Origin: JAMZMI01 sp039944535
GTDB lineage: Bacteria > Bacteroidota > Bacteroidia > Cytophagales > Cyclobacteriaceae
DNA: 64,000 nt
Direction of reading: 5' to 3'
Assembly: GCA_039944535.1 (NCBI GenBank)
Contig: JBDUYP010000022.1
Location: 496,001 to 560,000, forward strand
Shown here: positions 17,515 through 27,259 of the stretch, piece by piece
How positions within the stretch are numbered: position 1 is the stretch's first letter
How the letters are laid out: every line of letters begins with the position of its first letter
Position numbers and translations under genes: made by a program
Notes under the pieces: model-generated
What the model was told of the DNA's origin: nothing
Seen by the model: only the letters and a program-made list of their open reading frames with translations
Databases searched by the model: none

Positions 17515-19400
17515 TAAGCCCTGACTTCAATCCCTTTCATAAAGTTAACAAAAGCTTTGTTTACCACCTTATTACCTCCCGCTGTTGGGTAGTCGCCCGT
17601 AAAATACCAATCGCCCAAATGGTTAGGGCAGGCTTTATGCAAGTTTTCTACAGTCTGATAAACCACCTCTAGTTCAGCCTTCATTCCCTTAGGACGTATG
17701 ATATCTTTGATTTTATCAGACACTTCGTCATATGTAAACGGAGCATAGAGCTCTTTTACATAGTTCGGCGGTGTAGCATCATCCTCCGAAGCAATACATT
17801 TGTCATAAACCTGATCCAACAAATGACTCTTGCCATTTTCTTCAAGTAAAACCAATACTGCTCTGAACGCCACAAATTCTTTCATTTTACTCATATCTAT
17901 CCCGTAGCAATCAGGGAATCGAATCTGAGGAGCAGAAGAAACTATGACGATTTTTTTAGGCCCCAGTTTATCGAGTAGCGTCAAGATACTCTTTTCCAAA
18001 GTGGTGCCTCGTACGATCGAATCATCTATGATCACGAGCGTATCCTTATCCCTCTTGACTACCTCATAAGTGGTATCATACACATGTGCTACCAGATCAT
18101 CTCGGCTGGCATCATCAGTAATGAAAGTTCTCAGCTTGGCATCTTTCAATACTAGCTTTTCAACTCGCGGGGTAAACGACAAAATATCTTCCACCGAATC
18201 GGCTGTAGGCTTCTCATCCAAAATGATATCCTTTCGCTGATTGACCAAATAGTGATCTAAGCCTCTTAGTAAACCCAGAAATGAGGTTTCGGCTGTATTG
18301 GGAATGTAACTGAAGATCGTATTCTTGAGGTCAGAATTGATCGCCCGCATGACCTGAGGGATCAATAGCTGGCCAAGCATCCTTCGCTCGTTGTAAATAT
18401 CAGGGTCAGTGCCTCTGGAAAAGTAAATCCGCTCGAAGGAACATGACTTTTTTTCTTGCGGTTTGATGAATTGCTCTTGCTTGAAATTGCCTTGTTTATC
18501 AATGATCAAAGCATGCCCCGGCTTAACCTCATGGATTTCGGAATAGTCGCAATCTGTAGTGGTTTTGATTGCGGGCTTTTCAGAGGCCACAATCACTACT
18601 TCATCATCAGAATAATAATAGGCAGGCCGGATACCATTGGGATCGCGAGCTACAAAAGCTGCGCCAAAACCAACCATGCCCGTCATAGTATATCCACCAT
18701 CAAAATCACGACAAGACCTCTCAAGAACACGCCTCAAATTCAGCTCGCGCTCAATCAAATCCGTCATGTCCTTGTTGGAGTGGACTGAGTCCCTGTATTT
18801 ATTGAAAATTATTTGATTTTCTTCATCTAAAAAGTGGCCAATCTTTTCCATCACTGTGACGGTATCCACCATTTCTTTGGGGTGCTGACCGAGTGACACC
18901 AGCTTATCAAAAAGCTCATCCACGTTGGTCATGTTGAAGTTGCCGGCCACTACCAGATTTCGACTCCTCCAATTATTTTGTCTCAAGAAGGGGTGGCAAC
19001 TTTCAATGCTATTTTTGCCGTGGGTACCATATCGCAAATGCCCCATCCAAACCTCTCCGGTAAATGCCGCATTTTCCTTCATCCACTCAGCATCAAAGTA
19101 ACTCTTCTTACCAAGTTTTTGAGCCTTGTCGTATTTCCTGCGAATTTTGGCGAATATTTCCTCTATCGGCTGGGTGTTGGTGGTGCGGTAACGGCTGATG
19201 TACCTCTGGCCTGGTTCCATGTCCAATTTGATATTAGCCACACCCACTCCATCTTGTCCTCTATTGTGCTGCTTCTGCATCAAAATGTACATCTTTTGAG
19301 CAGCATACGCAGGAGTTCCGTACTTGTCTATATAGTACTGAGGGGGTTTCCTGAGGCGCAGCAAGGCAACACCACATTCGTGTTTTATAGGGTCACTCAT
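17511..19400 (-). CDS. Amidophosphoribosyltransferase-like protein (large PurF homologue)
   Basis: The 629-residue protein joins an N-terminal Ntn glutaminase domain to a phosphoribosyltransferase domain, the layout of PurF, the first enzyme of purine synthesis. Cys9 in KHECGVALLRL is placed to become the N-terminal nucleophile after removal of an eight-residue propeptide. HLRYGTHG, the FDGGYTMTGMVG segment and the PRPP motif VIIDDSIVRGTT are all visible. It is longer than the usual 470-510 residues, with insertions near 60-100 and 200 and a longer C terminus. This matches a large PurF-like variant; whether it is the main purine enzyme or a paralogue is unknown. It starts 3 bases after nuoN. 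Confidence 0.88.
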   Translation of the reverse strand: MSDPIKHECGVALLRLRKPPQYYIDKYGTPAYAAQKMYILMQKQHNRGQDGVGVANIKLDMEPGQRYISRYRTTNTQPIEEIFAKIRRKYDKAQKLGKKSYFDAEWMKENAAFTGEVWMGHLRYGTHGKNSIESCHPFLRQNNWRSRNLVVAGNFNMTNVDELFDKLVSLGQHPKEMVDTVTVMEKIGHFLDEENQIIFNKYRDSVHSNKDMTDLIERELNLRRVLERSCRDFDGGYTMTGMVGFGAAFVARDPNGIRPAYYYSDDEVVIVASEKPAIKTTTDCDYSEIHEVKPGHALIIDKQGNFKQEQFIKPQEKKSCSFERIYFSRGTDPDIYNERRMLGQLLIPQVMRAINSDLKNTIFSYIPNTAETSFLGLLRGLDHYLVNQRKDIILDEKPTADSVEDILSFTPRVEKLVLKDAKLRTFITDDASRDDLVAHVYDTTYEVVKRDKDTLVIIDDSIVRGTTLEKSILTLLDKLGPKKIVIVSSAPQIRFPDCYGIDMSKMKEFVAFRAVLVLLEENGKSHLLDQVYDKCIASEDDATPPNYVKELYAPFTYDEVSDKIKDIIRPKGMKAELEVVYQTVENLHKACPNHLGDWYFTGDYPTAGGNKVVNKAFVNFMKGIEVRAY

Positions 19401-19403
19401 ATA

Positions 19404-20834
19404 TCACCAATCGACAGCATTGAAATTTAACACAATGTTATTCAATATTTCCGGGCTTAGGAAAAACCACAACAGTATCATTACCAAAATAGTTGCGAAG
19501 ATTTTATGTGATAAATCTATAGGAGCATTATTGACTCCCGACCCAGACTTCAAAAAATAGTAAAAGGGGATTCTAAAGTAGTAAAACAGTGAAAAAACAA
19601 CGGTGAGAATTGACACTATAAGAAAACCAAGAAGATAATAATCCGAACCTATCTGAAATTCATGCCAAAGGGCTGAAAACAAATAAAACTTTGCCGTGAA
19701 TCCTGCGGTGGGTGGCAAGCCAACCAAAGCTATCATAATGACCACCATCAATCCACCAAAATAACTTTGTGTTTTACCCTGACCTGTCAGTTCTGACACG
19801 CTGGTAATATCCCGTTCCTCAAATACGGCAACTACATGAAATAGCGCAAGATTCATGATGGCATACACAAGGGCGTACCATGCAAAAGCTGCAACACCCA
19901 AATCTCCTGAAACAAAAAGACATCCAAGCAACAGACCAGAGTGAGCAATAGCCCCATAAGCCATAAGCCTTTTGATGTTGGTTTGCCCCAAAGCGCCAAG
20001 TGTACCTACCAGCAAGGTTCCAATACCTGCAAAAATCAACATTGGAGTAACCCAGGTGAAGACATCAAGGTCAATCATACCCAAAACCCGATGAAGCAAA
20101 ACGAAACCGGCGACTTTAGGCACAACCGACAACATCGCAACAGCATCGGTGGGTGCTTCCTGATATGCTGAAGGAGTCCAAATATGAAAAGGAAACACAC
20201 TTACCTTGAAGAATAAGCCACCCAATAAGGCCAATATCCCGAAAGCCAAAAACGGATCGGAATCATGGAGATACAGCGAGTCTATTTCAAGCCCGCCTCC
20301 TATTCCATAAACAATGGAAATGCCATATAGCATAACAGCAGAGCTCACTCCGCCAAAAATCAGATATTTGATTCCTGCTTCAAACGATTTTTTTTGAAAG
20401 TTGAAGTTGGTAATGATGTATGATGTGAAAGACGTCAATTCTATTGCCAGATAGGCCACCAAAAGATGATTGGCCGACACCATAAAACTGGAACCTATGA
20501 CCATCGAAAGCATAAGAAAATAGAATTCGGGCGTCTGCTTTTTGGCTGTTGGATAAAATACAATCCAAATTGCAAAGGCGGCAAAAAGCATTTTCACATA
20601 GCTTTCCAACGGCCCAATTTGCAAACTACCGGATAAGATTGTTTGAGTTTCTAAAACACCGAAATCAACAAAAAGCGAGCACACAAGTATCACGGAAAAG
20701 CCAACCCGATGTACCAGAGCCTTCTTTGATATTAATCCAACAACCAGCAGCACAAGCGCACCAATAACCAACGCCATTTCAAAGCGAAGGAAAGTCAACT
20801 GATCAAGGATCTGTTCTAGCTGGCCTTTCAGCAT
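19404..20834 (-). CDS. nuoN: NADH-quinone oxidoreductase subunit N
   Basis: A 476-residue antiporter-like membrane subunit of complex I with about 14 hydrophobic helices. It pumps protons when NADH electrons reach quinone. Family hallmarks are SFTSYIITNFN, KVSVFPFHIWTPSAYQEAPT with the conserved lysine and discontinuous-helix proline, and NIKRLMAYGAIAHSGLLL. It starts 2 bases after nuoM. The order M-N at the end of the operon is standard. Confidence 0.96.
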   Translation of the reverse strand: MLKGQLEQILDQLTFLRFEMALVIGALVLLVVGLISKKALVHRVGFSVILVCSLFVDFGVLETQTILSGSLQIGPLESYVKMLFAAFAIWIVFYPTAKKQTPEFYFLMLSMVIGSSFMVSANHLLVAYLAIELTSFTSYIITNFNFQKKSFEAGIKYLIFGGVSSAVMLYGISIVYGIGGGLEIDSLYLHDSDPFLAFGILALLGGLFFKVSVFPFHIWTPSAYQEAPTDAVAMLSVVPKVAGFVLLHRVLGMIDLDVFTWVTPMLIFAGIGTLLVGTLGALGQTNIKRLMAYGAIAHSGLLLGCLFVSGDLGVAAFAWYALVYAIMNLALFHVVAVFEERDITSVSELTGQGKTQSYFGGLMVVIMIALVGLPPTAGFTAKFYLFSALWHEFQIGSDYYLLGFLIVSILTVVFSLFYYFRIPFYYFLKSGSGVNNAPIDLSHKIFATILVMILLWFFLSPEILNNIVLNFNAVDW

Positions 20835-20836
20835 GG

Positions 20837-22495
20837 TTAATAATTATTTATGATTTCGCGACCAGAGGACAGCACCTGATCCACAAAGAAATTGATGGAG
20901 TTGTCGACAGGGTCGAGAATCCACCCCGGAAGAATACCAAAAAGCAGCACAAGTACTGCCAGCGGCACCAGCATAACCCATTCGCGCACGTCAAGGTCTT
21001 TCATTTTGACATCCCAGCTTTCCTCCCTCGTCCAATATTTTCCAAAAAACATGCGCTGAGCTGTCCAGAGATAATACGCTCCCGATATCACGATACCAAA
21101 AACGGCAATCATGCCAAGCCATCTCGGGAACAGTCCGTTCACATTTTCCGCACTGATCCCTCCTATAAGAGAAAGCAGTTCGCCCACAAAACCGGAAAAT
21201 CCTGGCAAGCCAAGGGAGGCAAAAAAGAACAACATGGTAAAGAAAGTGTAAGCTGGCATCTTAGAGGCCAGACCACTTACATTTTCAATCTTGCGATCGT
21301 GTGTACGATCATAAACCACTCCCACAATCAGGAACAATGCCCCTGAAATGAGGCCATGTGAAATCATCTGAAATAATGATCCCGCCACTCCCTCATATGT
21401 CAAGCTGGCCAGACCAAGCATTACAAATCCCATGTGAGAAACTGATGAGTAAGCAATCAAGCGCTTCAAATCACTTTGCGCCATTGCGGCAAAACCTCCA
21501 TAAATGATTGATACCACGCCAAAGCACGCGACGGGAAAGGCGTATTCGATTGCTCCATCAGGGAAAATCCCATAAGCAATCCTAAAAAACCCATAACCTC
21601 CGACCTTTAGCAAAATACCCGCCAGAATTACGGAAATAGCCGTAGGGGCCTCCACGTGCGCATCAGGCAGCCACGTATGAACAGGCACCACTGGCAGTTT
21701 TATGGCAAACCCAACCATCAACAAAATGAACGCCCAGTACCGAACAGGAATATCTAATATTGTCACATCACTTGACGGAGCGAGCAGCGAATCGTAGATG
21801 TAAGTACCCTCCATCATTTGCACCATGCTAAAAGAGTGCACCAGCTCTATTCTACCACTTTGTTCGGCAAGCTGCAGTGCTTTCTGTGTGTCCTCCACTG
21901 AAATAAACAACCCAATCATCACTATCAGGATCAGCAGTGATCCAAGCAGTGTATAAATAAAAAACTTGATAGATGCGTATGACCGATTCGGCCCTCCCCA
22001 TATTCCGATAAGGAAAAACATGGGCAGTAGCATAAACTCAAAGAACACATAGAATAAAAAGAGATCAAGCGCTACAAAGCACCCTATAATGCTCGTGCTC
22101 AACAAAAGGTAGAGCATGAAATATCCTTTGACCTTTTCCTTCAGATTCCATGATGACACCACCCCTATCACCAGCAAAAACGAGCTCAACACCACAAGAG
22201 GAAGACTAATGCCATCTACACCCACGAAGTAATCAATCACAAATACACCGTACTGACCAAGTCTCATCTGTATCCAGTCAGCCTTTTCTACAAAAAGAAA
22301 GGCCTCATTCCAATTGGATGGAATAAAGCTACCATCATAGCTCATGAACAAAATCAGTGACAAGAGTAGCTGCGCCAGGGTAGCTACCAGCGTTACCTGC
22401 TTTATCAAGAGGGTTTTATCATTAGGTATAAAAAAAACACCTACCGCCACAATGAGCGGGATAAAGATTATTAAGCTTAAAAGGTGTTCACTCAT
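20837..22495 (-). CDS. nuoM: NADH-quinone oxidoreductase subunit M
   Basis: A 552-residue antiporter-like proton-pumping subunit of complex I. The motifs FFEFMLLPMFFLIGIWGG, KLPVVPVHTWLPDAHVEAPT and DLKRLIAYSSVSHMGFV identify NuoM. It is slightly longer than the E. coli protein (about 509), mainly from a loop near residues 210-245. It starts 3 bases after nuoL. Confidence 0.97.
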   Translation of the reverse strand: MSEHLLSLIIFIPLIVAVGVFFIPNDKTLLIKQVTLVATLAQLLLSLILFMSYDGSFIPSNWNEAFLFVEKADWIQMRLGQYGVFVIDYFVGVDGISLPLVVLSSFLLVIGVVSSWNLKEKVKGYFMLYLLLSTSIIGCFVALDLFLFYVFFEFMLLPMFFLIGIWGGPNRSYASIKFFIYTLLGSLLILIVMIGLFISVEDTQKALQLAEQSGRIELVHSFSMVQMMEGTYIYDSLLAPSSDVTILDIPVRYWAFILLMVGFAIKLPVVPVHTWLPDAHVEAPTAISVILAGILLKVGGYGFFRIAYGIFPDGAIEYAFPVACFGVVSIIYGGFAAMAQSDLKRLIAYSSVSHMGFVMLGLASLTYEGVAGSLFQMISHGLISGALFLIVGVVYDRTHDRKIENVSGLASKMPAYTFFTMLFFFASLGLPGFSGFVGELLSLIGGISAENVNGLFPRWLGMIAVFGIVISGAYYLWTAQRMFFGKYWTREESWDVKMKDLDVREWVMLVPLAVLVLLFGILPGWILDPVDNSINFFVDQVLSSGREIINNY

Positions 22496-22498
22496 ATT

Positions 22499-24457
22499 TT
22501 AAAACAAAAACCAAAACATAAAAACAATCACGACAACCATCGCAATGGCAACTTGTGCCTGTACCAGGGGAGCCTGCAATCTCTTCAGCACATTCCCTAA
22601 TCCGGAAAAAAATGAGGCCGCAAAATTAACCAGACCATCTATAATGTACTTATCAAAAACGCCAGTCACCTTCGCAATAATGACAGCTCCTACCCCCAAT
22701 CCATTCACCACTTTATCCACTACCTGTTTATCGACCCAAAAAGTAAAATTACTCGTCCATAGAAACCCTTGATTGAGCACACCATAGACCCTGTCCACAT
22801 ACCAGCCCTCCTGCCAAAATCCTTTTATAGAATTAGGTAAAATATTGCTCTCCTTATACATGGCTACCTTTTTTGATCCTGGCCTGAAAAGAATGTATCC
22901 TATTAAAACACCAATGGAAGTAAGAAGCAAAGAAGCAAAAAACACATAATAACTGATATCCTCTGGTATTCCAGTCAACCTCCCGGGGAACAAATAACGA
23001 TGAAGCCTCCATCCATGTGCATCAAAAATGCCTTTGGAAACAGAAAACCAAACAGATCCTCCCACCAAAACCATCAGTGGCACAATGACACTGATAGTCG
23101 GCTCAAACTTCTTACCAAGGTTAATTTGAAAAACAGTTCTAACCCGACCAAAGAAGACAAGCAGTATTTGTCTGGATACGTATATAGGTGTCAGAAGTGC
23201 TGCGAAAAAACCTGCCCCCATGATGGAATATCCCATCCATGCCTGCTCGGGGCTCAACTTATTGGCCCACAAAACTGTGGCCAAAAGAATTCCTTCCTTG
23301 GACAAAAAACCACTTGTAAATGGCAGGCCGCTCAATGCTGCTCCACAAACAAGAAAGGTTACAAAGGTGAAAGGGAGATGTTTTCTGAGCCCTCCCATAT
23401 TGCGCATATCCTGTGCATCTACCCCATGGTTGGCCTTGTGCATAAAATGAATAACACTACCAGCGGCCAAAAATAATCCCGCTTTAAAGAAGGCATGTGT
23501 CCAAAGGTGAAATATAGAAGCCTTGTAGTCCCCCACACCTATACCAAGCATCATATAACCCAACTGAGATATGGTGGAATAGGCCAATACGCCCTTGATG
23601 TCATTTTGAAACAACGCTGACACTCCCGCGATCAGGGCTGTAGCGGCACCCACTAGCCCCACCACCATCATTACATTGGGAGCTAACAAAGGCTGAAATC
23701 GGGCCAAAAGATAAACGCCAGCCGTAACCATTGTTGCCGCATGAATGAGAGCAGATACGGGTGTGGGGCCGGCCATTGCTTTGTTTAACCAACCGTAAAA
23801 CGGAAATTGAGCGGATTTACCAAAAGCACCTATTGCCAGCATAAGTCCCGCCAAAGTAAGTAATGCAGGATTTCCGCCTTCTGGCAATTTCACATCTGAA
23901 ACTTTAGACACATCAAAGACGGCCACTAGCAAGATCACACCGATGAGCAATGCCGCATCCGCCACCCGATTGATCATAAACGTGTGCCTGGCACTCGTAG
24001 ATTTTTCTTTGTCTTTAAACCAAAAACCAATCAGCAGATATGAAGAAAACCCAACCAGCTCCCAGAAAACGAATAACAACACCAAATGATCTGCCATCAA
24101 AAGGCCCAGCATACTCACCGTAAAAAACGCCAGTTTGAGATAATAGCGCTTGATACCGGGATCATCTTTCATGTAATGAAAAGAAAACAGATGGACCAAA
24201 GAAGATATGATATAAACCAGAGCTACCAAGACTACATTGAGCCGATCCAATGTCATACCGAGTTCAATATTGGCAACCCAATGCCATCGCACGTCAATGG
24301 GCACATAATCCATAACCAAATAGGCCGACACGATCCCAATAACATGAAACATTGGCGTAATCATATAACTTTCCCTGGCAGGGAAGAAAGTACTGATCAC
24401 AGCTGCCAAAATTGGCAGCATCATGAGCAAAATGATATAGAGTGCTCCTGAATCCAT
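22499..24457 (-). CDS. nuoL: NADH-quinone oxidoreductase subunit L
   Basis: A 652-residue antiporter-like subunit of complex I, with the long C-terminal lateral helix region typical of NuoL. Motifs seen are FWELVGFSSYLLIGFWF, GKSAQFPFYGWLNKAMAGPT, SALIHAATMVTAGVYL and DIKGVLAYSTISQLGYM. It lies directly after nuoK with a 1-base gap. No unusual feature apart from the Bacteroidota-typical length. Confidence 0.97.
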   Translation of the reverse strand: MDSGALYIILLMMLPILAAVISTFFPARESYMITPMFHVIGIVSAYLVMDYVPIDVRWHWVANIELGMTLDRLNVVLVALVYIISSLVHLFSFHYMKDDPGIKRYYLKLAFFTVSMLGLLMADHLVLLFVFWELVGFSSYLLIGFWFKDKEKSTSARHTFMINRVADAALLIGVILLVAVFDVSKVSDVKLPEGGNPALLTLAGLMLAIGAFGKSAQFPFYGWLNKAMAGPTPVSALIHAATMVTAGVYLLARFQPLLAPNVMMVVGLVGAATALIAGVSALFQNDIKGVLAYSTISQLGYMMLGIGVGDYKASIFHLWTHAFFKAGLFLAAGSVIHFMHKANHGVDAQDMRNMGGLRKHLPFTFVTFLVCGAALSGLPFTSGFLSKEGILLATVLWANKLSPEQAWMGYSIMGAGFFAALLTPIYVSRQILLVFFGRVRTVFQINLGKKFEPTISVIVPLMVLVGGSVWFSVSKGIFDAHGWRLHRYLFPGRLTGIPEDISYYVFFASLLLTSIGVLIGYILFRPGSKKVAMYKESNILPNSIKGFWQEGWYVDRVYGVLNQGFLWTSNFTFWVDKQVVDKVVNGLGVGAVIIAKVTGVFDKYIIDGLVNFAASFFSGLGNVLKRLQAPLVQAQVAIAMVVVIVFMFWFLF

Positions 24458-24458
24458 T

Positions 24459-24764
24459 TCAGTTTTTTAATTGATCCAGTTTGTCAAGTGATGTTGTATC
24501 ATATTGGCGATAAATATTGATCAGAATAGCCAAAGCAATGGCCACTTCGCCAGCCGCCAACACAACGGAAAAAACCGCAAAAACCTGCCCTTCAAGTTGT
24601 GGGTCAAATTTTGAAAACGCTACCAGATTTAAGTTGGCAGCATTCAGCATCAGCTCTATGCCCAACAATACGAAAACCGCACTCTTCTTGATGAGCACCA
24701 ATAAGATCCCCACACAAAAAATAAATGCCGCCAGCAACAAATAATAACTAAGAGGTACAGCCAT
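24459..24764 (-). CDS. nuoK: NADH-quinone oxidoreductase subunit K
   Basis: A 101-residue membrane subunit with three helices. The conserved glutamates of the proton path are visible in LLGIELMLNAANLNLV and AAGEVAIALAILI. Its ATG overlaps the last base of the nuoJ stop, suggesting translational coupling. Confidence 0.97.
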   Translation of the reverse strand: MAVPLSYYLLLAAFIFCVGILLVLIKKSAVFVLLGIELMLNAANLNLVAFSKFDPQLEGQVFAVFSVVLAAGEVAIALAILINIYRQYDTTSLDKLDQLKN

Positions 24765-25261
24765 CAGTGATCAGATTTTTTAGCCAAAAATGCCGCACCA
24801 ACCAGCGCAACTAACAACAGAAAAGCTACCAATTCAAAAGCTACCAGGTGGTCAGTTAAATAAAGGACACCAACCTTGGCTATCTGATTTTCAAACTCCA
24901 CTCCTGCCCACTCGGCCTGACCTGCTTTTAAGATTCCTGATACCAGAAAAACAAGCATGCCGATAAAAACCAGACCACCAATCACCACTTGATGATGATC
25001 AGTGAAAACACCGGCTTCCCTGGTTCTTTTGGTTAGCATCACGCCAAAGATGAGTAATACAACGATACCGCCGGCATAAATCAAAATTTGAACTACCGCC
25101 ATCAAATCAGCATTAAGCAAAACGTAGATAGCCGCCAGCCCCAGCAGACTTATTGTAAAAGCAAATACAGACCTGATGATATTTCTCGTGAAAATCATAT
25201 AGATCAATGGCAGAGCCACCATTGCTGCAAAACCAAAAAACAACACATCAAGATTCATCAT
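24764..25261 (-). CDS. nuoJ: NADH-quinone oxidoreductase subunit J
   Basis: A 165-residue membrane subunit with five helices. The flexible third helix that couples quinone chemistry to pumping is seen in AVVQILIYAGGIVVLLIFGV. Two adjacent ATG codons (25259-25261 and 25256-25258) could serve as start, and both overlap the end of nuoI by 11-14 bases. Confidence 0.96.
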   Translation of the reverse strand: MMNLDVLFFGFAAMVALPLIYMIFTRNIIRSVFAFTISLLGLAAIYVLLNADLMAVVQILIYAGGIVVLLIFGVMLTKRTREAGVFTDHHQVVIGGLVFIGMLVFLVSGILKAGQAEWAGVEFENQIAKVGVLYLTDHLVAFELVAFLLLVALVGAAFLAKKSDH

Positions 25262-26207
25262 CCTTTTTTGGTTTTGATTTCGGGATCATCGGTCGTGGAC
25301 GAAACTTGGGTTTGGGCTTGCCTGAGGCTTCCTGTGCTTTCTTTACATCCTCCACATCGTCAGCCTTCTTTTTAATGACCGGTTTCGGCTTGGCTTTTAC
25401 TACTGGCTTTGGTTTGGCTGAGGAATTCTCTTCCTCAGTTTTTTTCTTCACCATAGGCTTGGGCCTGAATACCGGCTTTGGCTTACTGGTTTCCGCACTT
25501 TTCTCTGAGGAACCTGATGTTTTAGGTTTCATGGCCACCTTAGGCCTAAACTTAGGTTTAGCCGGCTCTTCCCCTCCCTCTTTTTTCACCACAGGTTTTC
25601 CAGGCTTGGCTACAACTTTTTCTTTGTTTGAATCTGCTGCTACCAGTCGCGCCTCTGCCTTCTTCTTTTCAGCCTCCTCAGCCTCTTTACGTTTCTGAGC
25701 AATCTCCACCAAATCCATTTCAGCAAAAGAATAGTTGTGATCCCTCACATCATATTCACTGAAATCATAAACCTTGGTCATAGTCAAGCACTCAGTAGGA
25801 CACACAGTGGTACACAAGCCACAAAAGCAGCACTTGCCCATGTCTATGTCAAATTTGGCAGCATGAATCCTCTTGGGCGTGTCGTCTGAAGTTAGGCCAA
25901 TAGTCTCTGTTGCTTTGATTGGTTCGATTTCGATACAATCGACAGGACACACTTTGGCGCATTTATCGCAAACTATGCAGTCATCTATCTCATTGTGAAG
26001 CCTGTAACGCCCATTATCCGGCACTGGAAATGATTCATGAGGATATTGTAAAGTGACAATGCCCTTGTCAGCTTCAAAGTATTGCTCATCTTCAATACCA
26101 ATTGGGGTTCTGGATTTTCTGGCATCTGCCAGATAACCTAATGTAATCTTCAGGCCACCTGAAAGTGTCCTGATCGAATCTTTAATATTTTTGAAATATC
26201 CACTCAT
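25248..26207 (-). CDS. nuoI: NADH-quinone oxidoreductase subunit I with long basic repeat tail
   Basis: NuoI carries two 4Fe-4S clusters (N6a, N6b) on the way to quinone. I use ATG at 26207 (MSGYFKNIKD), which overlaps nuoH by 4 bases; the protein is then 319 residues. The cluster motifs are CIVCDKCAKVCP (77-88) and CCFCGLCTTVCP (126-137). The core ends near residue 170. The remaining 148 residues are unlike standard NuoI: a charged helix (QKRKEAEEAEKKKAEAR) followed by at least four imperfect repeats of the form KPKPxFRPKxxxKxK. This tail is disordered, very basic and faces the cytoplasm if added at the normal C terminus. The core assignment is firm; the tail's role is unknown. Confidence 0.95.
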   Translation of the reverse strand: MSGYFKNIKDSIRTLSGGLKITLGYLADARKSRTPIGIEDEQYFEADKGIVTLQYPHESFPVPDNGRYRLHNEIDDCIVCDKCAKVCPVDCIEIEPIKATETIGLTSDDTPKRIHAAKFDIDMGKCCFCGLCTTVCPTECLTMTKVYDFSEYDVRDHNYSFAEMDLVEIAQKRKEAEEAEKKKAEARLVAADSNKEKVVAKPGKPVVKKEGGEEPAKPKFRPKVAMKPKTSGSSEKSAETSKPKPVFRPKPMVKKKTEEENSSAKPKPVVKAKPKPVIKKKADDVEDVKKAQEASGKPKPKFRPRPMIPKSKPKKDDES

Positions 26208-27259
26208 ATTACCCACAACTTCCAAATTCCAACAACAAAGATAAGGACAATGGCAGCTGGAGTTAGGTATTTCCAACTTAGCGACATCAACTGATCCACC
26301 CTCAACCTTGGATATGTCCACCTTGCCATCATTTGCAGAAAGATGAAAAACATGGCCTTAGAAATCAACCAAACTGCACCCCAAATGGGACCGTTTGTCA
26401 TTTCGGCTAGTTTCAGTGATCCTATGTTTGGCAATGGCGAATACCATCCACCAAAAAACAGAATAGCGGCCAAAAATGAGATTAAAAGCATCATACCATA
26501 TTCTGAAAGCATAAACAATCCCCACCTAAACCCGGAGTACTCAGTATGATACCCACCTATTAACTCTGACTCTGACTCTGGCAGATCAAATGGCACTCGA
26601 TTTGACTCAGCCAGGCCAGCTACAAAAAATATTAGGAATGATATGATCAGGGCTGGCATGCTAAAAACATTCCAGCTCAAAAAACCTCCGTACATGGTCA
26701 CATCTATATAGGGTATGCCCAGCAAAAACGACGGGTCATTGGAATAGATTCCCTGCTGCAGAATTATGTCTTGCAAACTCAATGATTGAGAAACCATCAC
26801 CACCGTCAAAACACTCAAACCAAGAGGGATTTCATAAGAAACTATTTGCGCCACAGCGCGCATAGAACCATACAAAGCAAACTTATTATTTGAGCCCCAT
26901 CCTGCCAACAATATCCCCAGAACATCAAGTGAAACGACGCTCAGTAGGAAGAATAATCCAGAATCAATAGTGGAGCCACTAATCTCTTTGTTGAGAGGCA
27001 AAACAGCATATCCGGTAAAAATAGCAGCGAACACGATTACAGGTGATGCAAGAAAAAGCAACCTATCAACTGCAAAAGGAACAATATCTTCTTTTTGAAG
27101 CATTTTAAGTAAATCAGCCACTGTCTGAATTACACCTTTCGGCCCAACCTCCATTGGCCCCAATCTGTTTTGAACAAAAGCAGCAATCTTCCGCTCACCA
27201 TAAACGGCAACAACCACAAACCCCAGAAGGAACGGAAGAAATACTAAAAAAGTGATCAT
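26204..27259 (-). CDS. nuoH: NADH-quinone oxidoreductase subunit H
   Basis: A 351-residue membrane subunit that forms much of the quinone chamber at the join of the membrane and peripheral arms. Motifs are VYGERKIAAFVQNRLGP, LAESNRVPFDLPE and GGYHTEYSGFRWGLFM, plus WTYPRLRVDQLM near the C terminus. It is the first gene of the transcript here: no nuoA-G gene lies upstream within the window, only a 380-base intergenic region and a divergent gene. Confidence 0.97.
   Translation of the reverse strand: MITFLVFLPFLLGFVVVAVYGERKIAAFVQNRLGPMEVGPKGVIQTVADLLKMLQKEDIVPFAVDRLLFLASPVIVFAAIFTGYAVLPLNKEISGSTIDSGLFFLLSVVSLDVLGILLAGWGSNNKFALYGSMRAVAQIVSYEIPLGLSVLTVVMVSQSLSLQDIILQQGIYSNDPSFLLGIPYIDVTMYGGFLSWNVFSMPALIISFLIFFVAGLAESNRVPFDLPESESELIGGYHTEYSGFRWGLFMLSEYGMMLLISFLAAILFFGGWYSPLPNIGSLKLAEMTNGPIWGAVWLISKAMFFIFLQMMARWTYPRLRVDQLMSLSWKYLTPAAIVLIFVVGIWKLWVI

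Noticed and set aside
23000..23476. 158-codon frame on the plus strand
   Set aside because: Antisense to nuoL, whose protein is well conserved.
25207..25698. 163-codon frame on the plus strand over the NuoI tail
   Set aside because: It mirrors the repeat-coding DNA of the basic tail; the low complexity alone keeps the frame open.
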